This document shows, one piece after another, positions 18,250 through 26,823 of a DNA stretch of 45,912 nt (positions within the stretch are counted from its first letter, which is position 1; every line of letters starts with the position of its first letter). Below the pieces are notes generated by a model that had not been told where the DNA came from, did no database searches, and worked only from the letters and a program-made list of their open reading frames with translations. The DNA comes from Rhodovulum steppense. Lineage in GTDB: Bacteria; Pseudomonadota; Alphaproteobacteria; Rhodobacterales; Rhodobacteraceae. The stretch covers positions 1 to 45,912 of the forward strand of contig NZ_SLVM01000029.1 of NCBI RefSeq assembly GCF_004339675.1, in the 5' to 3' direction. The position numbers and the translations under genes were made by a program.

Positions 18250-19932
18250 TTACTTGCCCTCGCCCTTCAGCGCGGCACCAAGGATATCACCCAGCGAGGC
18301 ACCCGAGTCCGAGCTGCCATACTGTTCGACGGCCTCTTTCTCCTCGGCGATCTCGCGGGCCTTGATCGACAGGCCCAGACGGCGCGACTTGGCGTCGATA
18401 TTGGTGACGCGGACATCCACCTTGTCGCCGACCTGGAACCGCTCGGGGCGCTGTTCCGACCGGTCACGCGACAGATCCGAGCGGCGGATGAAGGACTTCA
18501 TGCCCTCGTATTCCACCTCGACCCCGCCTTCCTCGATCATGGTCACGGTCACGGTGATGATCGAGCCGCGCTTGACGCCACCCACGGCCTCGGCGAACGG
18601 GTCGCCATCCAGCGCCTTGACCGAGAGCGAGATGCGCTCCTTCTCGATATCGACTTCGGTGACGACGGCCCTGACCATGTCGCCCTTGCGGTAGTCCTGG
18701 ATCGCCTCTTCGCCGCGCTGGTCCCAGCTGAGATCGGAGAGGTGCACCATGCCGTCGATGTCGTGCTCGAGGCCGATGAACAGACCGAATTCGGTGATGT
18801 TCTTGACCTCGCCCTCGACCTCGGTGCCGACCGGATGGGTCTCGGCAAAGACTTCCCACGGGTTGCGCATGGTCTGCTTGAGACCCAGCGACACGCGGCG
18901 CTTGGCAGTGTCGATCTCCAGCACCATGACGTCGACTTCCTGGCTGGTCGAGACGATCTTGCCGGGATGGACGTTCTTCTTGGTCCAGGACATCTCCGAG
19001 ACGTGGACCAGACCCTCGACGCCCGGTTCCAGTTCCACGAAGGCGCCGTAATCGGTGATGTTGGTCACGCGGCCCTTGTGGACCGAGCCCAGCGGGAACT
19101 TGGCCTCGACCGAATCCCACGGGTCGTCCTGAAGCTGCTTCATGCCCAGGCTGATGCGGTGGGTGTCCTTGTTGATCTTGATGACCTGGACCTTGACGGT
19201 CTCGCCGATCGACAGGATCTCGGACGGGTGGTTGACCCGACGCCAGGCCATGTCGGTGACGTGCAGCAGACCGTCCACACCGCCCAGATCGACGAAGGCG
19301 CCGTATTCGGTGATGTTCTTGACCACGCCGTCGATGGCATCGCCCTCGGTCAGCTTGCCGATGATCTCGGCGCGCTGCTCGGCGCGGGATTCTTCAAGGA
19401 TCGCGCGGCGGCTGACAACGATGTTGCCGCGGCGGCGGTCCATCTTGAGGATCTGGAAGGGCTGCTTCAGCCCCATCAGCGGGCCTGCATCGCGCACCGG
19501 GCGCACATCGACCTGACTTCCCGGCAGGAAGGCCACGGCACCGCCCAGATCGACCGTGAAGCCGCCCTTGACCCGACCGAAGATCGCGCCGTCGACGCGG
19601 GCATCCTCGGCATAGGCTTTCTCCAGCCGGTCCCACGCCTCTTCGCGGCGGGCCTTGTCTCGGCTGATGACGGCCTCGCCACGGGCATTCTCGACCCGGT
19701 CGAGATAGACCTCGACCTCATCGCCCACGGCGATGTCCGGGGCCTCGCCCGGATTGGTGAATTCCTTCAGATCGACGCGGCCTTCCATCTTGTAGCCGAC
19801 ATCGATGATGGCCTGGCCCGCCTCGATGGCGATGACCTTGCCCCGAACCACGCTGCCCTCGGCGGGCGTGTCGATCTCGAAGCTTTCGTTCAGGAGGGCT
19901 TCGAAATCCTCCATGGATGCTTTGGTAGCCAT
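18250..19932 (-). CDS. rpsA: 30S ribosomal protein S1
   Basis: 560 residues, six S1 (OB-fold) repeats, for example EGSVVRGKVIAIEAGQAIID, DGVVKNITEYGAFVDLGGVD, KGRVTNITDYGAFVELEPG and EGEVKNITEFGLFIGLEHD. S1 brings mRNA to the 30S subunit, above all mRNAs with weak Shine-Dalgarno sites. Start choice: ATG 19932 gives MATKASMEDFEALLNESFE, like relatives, but the Shine-Dalgarno AAGGA lies 15 bases before it and only 6 bases before an in-frame TTG at 19941, so translation may begin at the TTG with three more residues. A good promoter lies at 20105-20133, giving a leader of about 165 bases. The C-terminal tail SSDSGASLGDILGAALKGEG is typical of the group. Confidence 0.96.
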   Translation of the reverse strand: MATKASMEDFEALLNESFEIDTPAEGSVVRGKVIAIEAGQAIIDVGYKMEGRVDLKEFTNPGEAPDIAVGDEVEVYLDRVENARGEAVISRDKARREEAWDRLEKAYAEDARVDGAIFGRVKGGFTVDLGGAVAFLPGSQVDVRPVRDAGPLMGLKQPFQILKMDRRRGNIVVSRRAILEESRAEQRAEIIGKLTEGDAIDGVVKNITEYGAFVDLGGVDGLLHVTDMAWRRVNHPSEILSIGETVKVQVIKINKDTHRISLGMKQLQDDPWDSVEAKFPLGSVHKGRVTNITDYGAFVELEPGVEGLVHVSEMSWTKKNVHPGKIVSTSQEVDVMVLEIDTAKRRVSLGLKQTMRNPWEVFAETHPVGTEVEGEVKNITEFGLFIGLEHDIDGMVHLSDLSWDQRGEEAIQDYRKGDMVRAVVTEVDIEKERISLSVKALDGDPFAEAVGGVKRGSIITVTVTMIEEGGVEVEYEGMKSFIRRSDLSRDRSEQRPERFQVGDKVDVRVTNIDAKSRRLGLSIKAREIAEEKEAVEQYGSSDSGASLGDILGAALKGEGK

Positions 19933-20040
19933 ACGGTTCAAGTTGTCCTTCTGGTGTTTTCCGGCCGTGCGGTTGTCTCCGCCGGTCTTTCAGGAGTTTT
20001 CCGTCGTCTCTACGAAGCCGCCGCGAACCAGAAACGACAA

Positions 20041-20063
20041 AGGGTCGGTGGTGTCCCGACCCT
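20041..20063 (-). promoter_or_regulatory. Hairpin in the rpsA leader
   Basis: AGGGTCGG (20041-20048) and CCGACCCT (20056-20063) form a perfect 8-bp stem with a 7-base loop in the middle of the predicted rpsA leader. It may take part in S1 autogenous control; that is inference. Confidence 0.4.
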
Positions 20064-20104
20064 GCTCCTGATCCCGCGGCTCTTCGTCCGTCTCGACGCG
20101 CGCT

Positions 20105-20133
20105 TCTATAGAGGCTTGCGCGCCGCGAGGCAA
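20105..20133 (-). promoter_or_regulatory. Sigma-70 type promoter of rpsA
   Basis: On the minus strand TTGCCT (20133-20128) and TATAGA (20110-20105) are separated by exactly 17 bases, close to the housekeeping consensus. It lies 20 bases past the cmk stop codon, so rpsA can be transcribed apart from aroA-cmk. Confidence 0.6.
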
Positions 20134-20152
20134 GAGCCAAGGCAAGACGGCC

Positions 20153-20764
20153 TCAGCCCGCGCGCCGTCTCTCGATCTCGGCCAGCGCCGCCGTGACCGC
20201 CTGGCCAATGGTAAGCTCCGATGTGTCGAGCACCACCGCGTCCGGGGCAGGCTTCAGCGGCGCTGCGGCACGCGCGCTGTCACGGGCGTCACGCTCGCGC
20301 ATCTCGGCCAGCACCTCGTCGAGGCAGGTCTCCACCCCGGCCTCGACCAGTTCCCGGTACCGCCGGTCGGCCCGCACCAGATCGCTTGCCGTCACGAACA
20401 GCTTCACCGCCGCGTCCGGGCAGATCACCGTGCCGATATCGCGCCCGTCCAGCACCGCCCCCCCCGCGCGTGCCGCGAAGCTGCGCTGGAACGCGACCAG
20501 CGCCGCGCGCACCTCGGGGATCGCGGCAACCCGGCTGGCGGCCTGGGCCACGTCCGGACGACGCAGATCCGGACGATCCAGATCCCCGGCCGTCAGGCTG
20601 CGTGCCGCCGCCACCGGGTCAAGCCCGTCCAACACCCGCGCGCCCACCGCCCGATACAGAAGCCCGGTATCGAGATGCGCGAAGCCGAAATGCGCGGCGA
20701 CCGCCCGGCTGATCGTGCCCTTGCCCGCCGCCGCCGGCCCGTCGATGGCAACCGTGAACTTCAT
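20153..20764 (-). CDS. cmk: Cytidylate kinase
   Basis: 203 residues. P-loop [19 protein letters not shown], the [11 protein letters not shown] substrate motif, [13 protein letters not shown] and the lid [20 protein letters not shown]. It phosphorylates CMP and dCMP with ATP. The ATG overlaps the aroA stop by four bases (ATGA), the usual aroA-cmk coupling. The frame runs open upstream inside aroA but that part is a shadow. Confidence 0.96.
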   Translation of the reverse strand: MKFTVAIDGPAAAGKGTISRAVAAHFGFAHLDTGLLYRAVGARVLDGLDPVAAARSLTAGDLDRPDLRRPDVAQAASRVAAIPEVRAALVAFQRSFAARAGGAVLDGRDIGTVICPDAAVKLFVTASDLVRADRRYRELVEAGVETCLDEVLAEMRERDARDSARAAAPLKPAPDAVVLDTSELTIGQAVTAALAEIERRRAG

Positions 20765-22113
20765 GCCTCGGCCCGCGCGAACCGGGCGCCCAGCCCTTCC
20801 ATGAGCGGTTCGAAGACAGGGAAGGACGTGGCGATCGGTGTGCAATCGTCCACCGTCACCGGATGCTGCGCCGCCATGCCCGCGCAGAGGAACGACATCG
20901 CGATCCGGTGGTCCAGATGCGTGGCGCAGGTCGCGCCCCCCGGCAACCCGCCCGGCCCCCTGCCGGTCACCGCCATCCAGTCCGCCCCTTCCTCGACCAT
21001 GGCACCGCAGGCCCGCAACCCCGCCGCCATCGCCGCGATCCGGTCGCTTTCCTTGACCCGCAATTCCCCGATCCCCGGCATAAGCGTGACGCCTTCGGCA
21101 AAGGCCGCGACCACGGCCAGGATCGGGTATTCGTCGATCATGCTGGGTGCCCGCTCGGGCGGCACCTCGATGCCCTTCATCGCGGGCGAAAACCGGGCGC
21201 GCAGATCGGCGACCGGCTCGCCGCCCTCCTCGCGCGGGTTCTCGTAGCTCAGATCGGCCCCCATCTCGATCAGCGTCGTGAACAGCCCCGCCCGCGTCGG
21301 GTTCAGCCCGATCCCCGGCACCAGCACGTCCGAGCCCTCGACGATCAGCGCCGCACAGACCGGAAAGGCCGCGGAACTGGGATCGCGCGGAACCGCAATC
21401 GTCTGGGGCCGCAATTCCGGCTGGCCCGTCAGCACGATGACCCGGCCCTCGCCCGTCTGCTCGACATGCACCGCCGCTCCAAAGCCCGCCAGCATCCGCT
21501 CGGTATGGTCCCGCGTCGCCTCCCGCTCGATCACCACCGTCTCGCCCGGCGCGTTCAGCCCCGCCAGCAACACCGCCGATTTCACCTGTGCAGAGGGCAC
21601 CGGCACCGCATAGCGCACCGGCACCGGCTCGGCCGCACCCACCACCGTCATCGGCAGCCGCCCGCCCGCGCGCCCATAGGCCGCCGCCCCGAACAGCGCC
21701 AGCGGCTCGGTCACCCGCCCCATCGGCCGCGCCCGCAACGAGGCATCGCCGGTAAAGGTCGCCGTGATCGGCGAGCTCGCCATCGCCCCCATGATCAGCC
21801 GCACGCCGGTTCCCGAATTGCCGCAATCGATCACGTCGGCGGGTTCCGCGAACCCGCCCACGCCGACCCCGTTCACCACCCATTCGCCCGGGCCCAGATG
21901 CGCCACATCGGCCCCGAAGGCCCGCATCGCGCGCGCGGTGTCCAGCACATCCTGCCCTTCCAGCAGCCCCGTGATCCGGGTCTCGCCCACGCTCAGCGCG
22001 CCCAGGATCAGCGCCCGATGGCTGATCGACTTGTCGCCGGGCACCTCGGCCACACCGCTCAGCGGGTCGGCCCGGCGGGCACTCATCGGGATCGGGTCGC
22101 CATGGGCGGACAT
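20761..22113 (-). CDS. aroA: 3-phosphoshikimate 1-carboxyvinyltransferase (EPSP synthase), class II
   Basis: 450 residues. It joins shikimate-3-phosphate and phosphoenolpyruvate. The class II markers are all visible: GDKSISHRA at the N-terminus, [19 protein letters not shown] and NPTRAG, as in the Agrobacterium CP4 enzyme, and the C-terminal [12 protein letters not shown] and LRVKESDR. At the site where CP4 has NAATG (Ala100, the basis of its glyphosate tolerance) this enzyme has NSGTG with Gly. It is translationally coupled to cmk. The start ATG 22113 gives [14 protein letters not shown]; an in-frame ATG nine codons later (codon 10) is an alternative. Confidence 0.96.
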   Translation of the reverse strand: MSAHGDPIPMSARRADPLSGVAEVPGDKSISHRALILGALSVGETRITGLLEGQDVLDTARAMRAFGADVAHLGPGEWVVNGVGVGGFAEPADVIDCGNSGTGVRLIMGAMASSPITATFTGDASLRARPMGRVTEPLALFGAAAYGRAGGRLPMTVVGAAEPVPVRYAVPVPSAQVKSAVLLAGLNAPGETVVIEREATRDHTERMLAGFGAAVHVEQTGEGRVIVLTGQPELRPQTIAVPRDPSSAAFPVCAALIVEGSDVLVPGIGLNPTRAGLFTTLIEMGADLSYENPREEGGEPVADLRARFSPAMKGIEVPPERAPSMIDEYPILAVVAAFAEGVTLMPGIGELRVKESDRIAAMAAGLRACGAMVEEGADWMAVTGRGPGGLPGGATCATHLDHRIAMSFLCAGMAAQHPVTVDDCTPIATSFPVFEPLMEGLGARFARAEA

Positions 22114-22191
22114 GCTGGGGCTCCTCGTGGCGGATCGCGCCCGGCCGGATTAGCGAAAGCGGCGCGGCCCGTCCAGCAGCCCGAGACGCGT

Positions 22192-22218
22192 CCCTGCTTC
22201 TTCTTGGTCCAAATACCC
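22192..22218 (+). repeat. Rhodobacteraceae intergenic repeat, copy 1 (truncated)
   Basis: CCCTGCTTCTTCTTGGTCC then AAATACCC. It matches the second copy at 43371-43400 (CCCTGCCCTTCTTCTTGG then TCGAAATACCCC) nearly base for base, in an unrelated intergenic place. The GC hairpin that follows copy 2 is missing here; a weaker GC-rich stretch follows. Confidence 0.65.
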
Positions 22219-22261
22219 AATTCCGACGCCCGCCCCCCGGCGCACCGCCCGGGTCAATGCC

Positions 22262-22984
22262 TCAGCGGCGGCGGAAGGTCAGGTAATGAGGCACCCGCCC
22301 CTCGCGCAGCGCCTTCTGCTCGTAGCGGGTCGACAGCCAGTCGCCCCAGGGCAGCCGCCAGTCGCCCGGCCCCTCGGCCAGCCAGTCGAACCCGGCCTTC
22401 GGCACCTCGATCAGGGTCTGGCGAACGTAATCGGGAATGTCGGTCGCCACCCGCAACTCCGCGCCCGGCCGCATCACCCGCGCCAGCGGCTCCAGGAAAT
22501 CCGGCGTCACGAAGCGGCGGCGATGGTGACGCTTCTTGGGCCATGGATCGGGATAAAGCAGGAAGGCGCGCGCGATGCTGGCCCCCGGCAGCACGTCGAA
22601 CAGGTCGCGCACATCGCCCGGATGGACGGCGACATTCTCGACACCGGCTGCACGGATCTTGCCCAGCAGCATCGCCACGCCATTGATGAAGGGCTCGCAG
22701 CCGATGATGCCCACCCCCGGGTTCCGCCCGGCCTGGTGAACCATGTGCTCGCCCCCACCAAAGCCGATCTCCAGCCAGACCTCGCGCCCGCCGAAGAGCG
22801 ATGCCAGGTCCAGCGGGTGCCGCTCGGGGTTGACGTCCCAGCCGACCGGACCGGGCGACAGCGCGGCAAGATCGGAATCGAGATAGTCCCGGTGCCGCTC
22901 GCGCAGGGTCTTGCCATGCCGGCGGCCATAGAAATTGCGCCATTCCCGGCGCGGCAGATCGGTTTCGGAAGGCGGCTCGCTCAT
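22262..22984 (-). CDS. trmB: tRNA (guanine-N7)-methyltransferase
   Basis: 240 residues. SAM-binding loop LEIGFGGGEHM, then GCEPFINGVAMLLGKI, the catalytic NAVHPGDVRDLF-like acidic region, and the family hallmark LLYPDPWPKKRHHRRRF. It makes m7G46 in the tRNA variable loop. The first residues of the frame (before ATG 22984) are Arg-rich shadow. It follows metK after 138 bases with a strong hairpin between them, so it may be partly cut off from the SAM-riboswitch transcript, although it uses the SAM that MetK makes. Confidence 0.95.
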   Translation of the reverse strand: MSEPPSETDLPRREWRNFYGRRHGKTLRERHRDYLDSDLAALSPGPVGWDVNPERHPLDLASLFGGREVWLEIGFGGGEHMVHQAGRNPGVGIIGCEPFINGVAMLLGKIRAAGVENVAVHPGDVRDLFDVLPGASIARAFLLYPDPWPKKRHHRRRFVTPDFLEPLARVMRPGAELRVATDIPDYVRQTLIEVPKAGFDWLAEGPGDWRLPWGDWLSTRYEQKALREGRVPHYLTFRRR

Positions 22985-23046
22985 CCGTCGCGCCCTAATC
23001 CGCGGGGCCCCGCGCGTCAAGGGCGCCGTCCCCGCCGGAACGCGAA

Positions 23047-23076
23047 GGGGGCGCGCGCCGCAAGGCGCGCGCCCCC
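23047..23076 (-). terminator. Strong GC hairpin between metK and trmB
   Basis: Perfect 13-bp stem GGGGGCGCGCGCC (23047-23059) / GGCGCGCGCCCCC (23064-23076) with a four-base loop, 46 bases past the metK stop. On the minus strand only TTCGCGTT follows, so it is a weak terminator or a transcript-end stabiliser. Confidence 0.6.
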
Positions 23077-23122
23077 CCGGGCGACGGGCGTCAGCCCGGC
23101 GCAATCCCTGAAAAGGCGGCCC

Positions 23123-24289
23123 TCAGACCGCGGCCTTCAGTTCCGCCGCCAGATCGACCCGCTCCCAGCTGAACCCGCCATCGGCCTCGGGCGCGCGCCC
23201 GAAATGGCCATAGGCCGCGGTGCGGGCATAGATCGGCCGGTTCAGCACCAGATGCTCGCGGATGCCGCGCGGGGTCAGGTCCATCACCTGCGCCACCGCC
23301 CGCTCGATCACCTCGTCGGGCACCTCGCCGGTGCCGTAGGTGTCGATATAGATCGAGAGCGGCTTGGCCACGCCGATCGCGTAGGACAGTTGCAGGCAGC
23401 ATTTCTTCGCCAGCCCCGCCGCGACCACGTTCTTGGCCAGGTAGCGCGCCGCATAGGCCGCCGAGCGGTCCACCTTGGTCGGATCCTTGCCCGAGAAGGC
23501 GCCGCCGCCATGGGGCGCCGCGCCGCCATAGGTGTCGACGATGATCTTGCGCCCGGTCAGGCCCGCGTCCCCGTCCGGCCCGCCGATCACGAAGGTGCCC
23601 GTGGGGTTCACATGCCACTCGGTCTTGTCGTGGATCCAGCCCTCGGGCAGCACCTCGCGGATATAGGGTTCCACGATCTGGCGGATGTCGTCCGAGGTCT
23701 GGCTCTCGCATTCGTGCTGGGTCGACAGCACGATCGAATCGACCGCCACCGGCTTGCCGCCCTCGTAACGCACGGTCAGCTGCGACTTGGCGTCGGGGCG
23801 CAGGGTCGGCTCGGCGCCGGATTTCCGCACCTCGGCCAGGCGGCGCAGGATCGCGTGCGAATACTGGATCGGCGCGGGCATCAGTTCGGGCGTCTCGTCG
23901 GTCGCGTAGCCGAACATGATGCCCTGGTCCCCCGCCCCGTCGCGGTCGACGCCCTGGGCGATATGGGCCGACTGTTCGTGCAGGAAGTTCAGCACATGGC
24001 AGGTGTTCCAGTGGAACTTCTCCTGCTCGTAGCCGATGTCGCGGATGCAGTCGCGCGCGATCTCGCCGATACGGCCCATGTAGTTCCTGAGGCGCTCGCG
24101 GTCCGAAAGCCCCACCTCGCCGCCGATCACCACCATGCCGGTCGTGGCGAAGGTTTCGCAGGCGACGCGGGCGTTCGCCTCCTCGGCGAGGAAGGCGTCG
24201 AGAACGGCATCGGAAATCCGGTCGCAGACCTTGTCGGGATGCCCCTCCGAAACGGATTCGGAGGTGAAAAGGTAGTTCTGGCGGCTCAT
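23123..24289 (-). CDS. metK: S-adenosylmethionine synthase
   Basis: 388 residues. MetK signatures: [40 protein letters not shown] (ATP loop), [22 protein letters not shown] and VDTYGG. It makes SAM from methionine and ATP. The ATG at 24289 follows GGAG by nine bases; that GGAG is part of the SAM/SAH riboswitch pseudoknot, so translation should fall when SAM is plentiful. A promoter candidate lies just before the riboswitch, right after the lnt stop, so metK has its own transcript besides any read-through from ybeY-corC-lnt. Confidence 0.97.
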   Translation of the reverse strand: MSRQNYLFTSESVSEGHPDKVCDRISDAVLDAFLAEEANARVACETFATTGMVVIGGEVGLSDRERLRNYMGRIGEIARDCIRDIGYEQEKFHWNTCHVLNFLHEQSAHIAQGVDRDGAGDQGIMFGYATDETPELMPAPIQYSHAILRRLAEVRKSGAEPTLRPDAKSQLTVRYEGGKPVAVDSIVLSTQHECESQTSDDIRQIVEPYIREVLPEGWIHDKTEWHVNPTGTFVIGGPDGDAGLTGRKIIVDTYGGAAPHGGGAFSGKDPTKVDRSAAYAARYLAKNVVAAGLAKKCCLQLSYAIGVAKPLSIYIDTYGTGEVPDEVIERAVAQVMDLTPRGIREHLVLNRPIYARTAAYGHFGRAPEADGGFSWERVDLAAELKAAV

Positions 24290-24296
24290 CTGGAAG

Positions 24297-24343
24297 TGCT
24301 CCGTTGGGACAATCTCCGCCACGCCAGGAAGCCGTTGTGGCGG
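24297..24343 (-). promoter_or_regulatory. SAM/SAH riboswitch in the metK leader
   Basis: On the minus strand a 7-bp stem CCGCCAC (24343-24337) / GTGGCGG (24322-24316) encloses the loop AACGGCTTCCTGGC, which is the conserved ligand-binding loop of the SAM/SAH riboswitch class. It is followed by AACGGAGCA (24305-24297); its GGAGC can pair with GCTTCC of the loop to form the H-type pseudoknot and is at the same time the ribosome site of metK. Position (right before metK) and host group (Rhodobacterales) are as known for this class. The linker between stem and 3' strand is longer (about 10 bases) than in the best-studied example. Confidence 0.92.
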
Positions 24344-24353
24344 TCCGAGGTCC

Positions 24354-24382
24354 CGCTTACGCCGCGGCCCTGGCGGAATCAA
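24354..24382 (-). promoter_or_regulatory. Possible metK promoter
   Basis: Minus strand TTGATT (24382-24377), 17 bases, TAAGCG (24359-24354). Transcription would start near 24347, four bases before the riboswitch stem, which is what a minimal riboswitch leader needs. The -10 match is only fair. Confidence 0.45.
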
Positions 24383-24385
24383 TGG

Positions 24386-25900
24386 CTATTTCCGGCGCGG
24401 GGTCAGTACAAGGGCCGCAAGCGCGGCCACCAGCACCAGCAGAACCGGCCAGTCGCCGACGCGGATATAAGGCGTGGGCGGCAGCGCGGGGGGCAGCGGG
24501 GCGGTCACCTGGCCCGCGACGTTCAGCGGCAGGCTGTGGGTGATCCGCCCGCGCGCGTCGATCACCGCCGAGACCCCGGTATTGGCCGCGCGCAGCAGCG
24601 GCAGCCCCTGCTCGACCGCGCGCAGGCGGGCAAGGGCCAGGTGCTGATAGGGGCCGGTCCAGTCGCCGAACCACGCGTCATTGGTCAGCTGGGCGATCCA
24701 GCGCGGCCGGACCGGCACGCGCAGATCCTGGGGAAACACCGCCTCGTAGCAGATCAGCGGCAGCGCGGCGCCAAGCCGCGGCCCCAGATCCAGCACGACC
24801 GGCCCCGGCCCCGCGGCATAGCCCCAGACATCCTGCGCCGCGAGGCCGCGGATGCCGAACCGGCCCAGCACCTCGCCGAAGGGGATGTATTCGCCGAAGG
24901 GGACCAGGTGGTGCTTGTCATAGACATGGCTCACCCCGCCGCCGGGTCGGATCACCGCAAGGCTGTTGAAGACCTCCGACCCCTCGCTGCGCTGGATGCC
25001 CAGCATGACCGGCACGCCGTCAGACACTTCGGCGATCAGCGCAAGCGCGCCACCCGCCTGTTCCAGCATCCAGGGCACCGCGGTTTCGGGCCAGAGGATC
25101 AGGTCGGGCGGCGGGTCCGAGGGGGCGGCGGTCAGGTCAAGCAGCCGCTCCCAGAACAGGCGCTGCATGTCGGGCCGCCATTTCAGGTGTTGCGCCGCAT
25201 TGGGCTGGACCAGCCGGATCTGCGGCGGATCGGGGTCGGCCGGCATCGGCGCGTCGAGCCGCAGCGCGCCCCAGAACCCCGCCCCCGTGACCATCAGCGC
25301 CGCCAGCGCCGCCCCCGCCGCCCGGCCGGGGCCAAGGGGCAGCAGGAGCGGCAGCGCCACAACCAGCGTGGTGAACAGCGTCAGCCCGTATTGGCCGACC
25401 AGCGCGGCCAATTGCATCTGCGGCGTGCCGATCCAGACATGCCCCGGCAGCGCCCAGGGAAAGCCGGTCAGGACATATCCGCGCGCCAGTTCCATCGCCG
25501 CCAGCGCCAGAGCGAAGCCCAGCGCCCTGCGGCGCGGCCCCTGCCCGGCCCAGCCCGCGAAGGCCCCCGCCGCGCCCCAGAACAGCGCCAGCCCCCCCGC
25601 CATGCCGATCATCGCGAAGGGGGCCATCCAGCCATGGGCGCGAAGGTCGATCAGGAAGGGTTCGACGATCCACGAGAGCGCCAGCGCGAAATGCCCCACG
25701 CCCCCGGCCCAGGCGACCAGCGCCGCCTGTCGCGGCCCCGGCGCGCGGGCCACCAGCCAGGTCAGCCCGGCCAGAGCAGCCAGCGCGACAGGCCAAAGCC
25801 CGAAGGGCGCCTGGCCCAGCGCGGCGACCAGCCCCAGCCCGAGGGCGGCGACCGGCGCGCGGCGCAGCGCCTCGACGATCCGGGGACGGGTCGCGGACAT
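24386..25900 (-). CDS. lnt: Apolipoprotein N-acyltransferase
   Basis: 504 residues. N-terminal part has about six membrane helices; the C-terminal nitrilase-like domain holds the catalytic triad: Glu in LILWPETAVPWML, Lys in YDKHHLVPFGEYIPFG and Cys in LICYEAVFP. It adds the third acyl chain to lipoproteins on the periplasmic face of the inner membrane. The start ATG 25900 (MSATRPRIVEALRR) is four bases after the corC stop, so they are co-transcribed, as usual for ybeY-corC-lnt. Confidence 0.95.
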   Translation of the reverse strand: MSATRPRIVEALRRAPVAALGLGLVAALGQAPFGLWPVALAALAGLTWLVARAPGPRQAALVAWAGGVGHFALALSWIVEPFLIDLRAHGWMAPFAMIGMAGGLALFWGAAGAFAGWAGQGPRRRALGFALALAAMELARGYVLTGFPWALPGHVWIGTPQMQLAALVGQYGLTLFTTLVVALPLLLPLGPGRAAGAALAALMVTGAGFWGALRLDAPMPADPDPPQIRLVQPNAAQHLKWRPDMQRLFWERLLDLTAAPSDPPPDLILWPETAVPWMLEQAGGALALIAEVSDGVPVMLGIQRSEGSEVFNSLAVIRPGGGVSHVYDKHHLVPFGEYIPFGEVLGRFGIRGLAAQDVWGYAAGPGPVVLDLGPRLGAALPLICYEAVFPQDLRVPVRPRWIAQLTNDAWFGDWTGPYQHLALARLRAVEQGLPLLRAANTGVSAVIDARGRITHSLPLNVAGQVTAPLPPALPPTPYIRVGDWPVLLVLVAALAALVLTPRRK

Positions 25901-25904
25901 TCCC

Positions 25905-26786
25905 TCAGCCGGTGCCCGCCAGCGGCAGCCGCACCCGCAGCCGCTTGATCCGGCGCGGGTCGGCGTCGACCACCTCGAACTCTGCCCCGCTTTCATGCCG
26001 GATCACCTCGCCGCGCGTGGGCACCCGGCCGATCAGCATGAAGACCAGCCCGCCCAGCGTGTCGACTTCTTCCTCGTCCCCGCCCTCGACCAGCCTCAGG
26101 CCGACCTCGGCCTCGAACTCGTCCAGCGGCGCACGCGCCTGGGCCAGATAGACGCCCGGCTTTTCGACCGTCCACAGCGCGGCCTCTTCGGTGTCGTGCT
26201 CGTCCTCGATCTCGCCCACGACCTGTTCGATCAGATCCTCGATCGTCACCAGCCCGTCGACCCCGCCATATTCGTCGATCACCAGCGCCATGTGCATGCG
26301 CTGGGTCTGCATCTTCTGCATAAGCACCCCGATCGGCATCGAGGGCGGGGCATATAGCAGCGGCCGGATCATGTCCTTCAGCGCGAAATCCGTGCCCTTG
26401 CCGTTGAAGCCGTAGCGCAGGGCGAAATCCTTGAGATGGATCATCCCCACCGGCGAATCGAGCGTGCCGTCATAGACCGGCAGCCGGGTCATGCCCGTCT
26501 CGCGGAACACCCGCACCAGATCGTCGCGCGAGATGTCCAGCGGCACCGCCTCGATCTCGGCCTTGGGTATGGCCACATCCTCGACCCGCAGGCGGCTGAG
26601 ATTGCCGATGCCCAACGGCACCTGCGGCCGCGCCGCGGTGCCGTTCCCTCCCTGTTCGTCCGAATCATCCCCGGCGGCTGGCCTGATCGCCGCCACAAGC
26701 CGACCCAGAATGCCCCGGCTTTCCAGATTGTCCGTCTCCAGCGCGCCTTGCGCAGCGCTAGACGACCCGTCCGTCTCGTCGCCCAT
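25905..26786 (-). CDS. corC: CorC/HlyC-type CBS domain protein (YbeX)
   Basis: 293 residues. Order: short linker with low complexity, RLRVEDVAIPKAEIEAVPLD (start of the CBS pair), two CBS domains (TRLPVYDGTLDSPVGMIHLKD and MQKMQTQRMHMALVIDEYGG), and a CorC_HlyC domain at the C-terminus (VEGGDEEEVDTLGGLVFMLIGRVPTRGE). No membrane domain, so it is the soluble YbeX branch, linked to magnesium/cobalt efflux and, in E. coli, ribosome maturation. ATG 26786 is preferred over the TTG right before it because AAGGA would otherwise touch the start. Confidence 0.92.
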   Translation of the reverse strand: MGDETDGSSSAAQGALETDNLESRGILGRLVAAIRPAAGDDSDEQGGNGTAARPQVPLGIGNLSRLRVEDVAIPKAEIEAVPLDISRDDLVRVFRETGMTRLPVYDGTLDSPVGMIHLKDFALRYGFNGKGTDFALKDMIRPLLYAPPSMPIGVLMQKMQTQRMHMALVIDEYGGVDGLVTIEDLIEQVVGEIEDEHDTEEAALWTVEKPGVYLAQARAPLDEFEAEVGLRLVEGGDEEEVDTLGGLVFMLIGRVPTRGEVIRHESGAEFEVVDADPRRIKRLRVRLPLAGTG

Positions 26787-26823
26787 CAATCCTTACCGAA
26801 ATGCGCGGGCTCGTGGCCCGCCC

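Noticed and set aside
18190-20196. 668-codon open frame on the plus strand opposite rpsA
   Set aside because: Antisense to the S1 gene; the regular-looking Asp/Leu-rich product comes from the S1 repeats read backwards.
22286-25948. 1220-codon open frame on the plus strand
   Set aside because: Antisense shadow of trmB, metK and lnt in high-GC DNA; the product is Arg/Pro/Gln-rich and matches no family.
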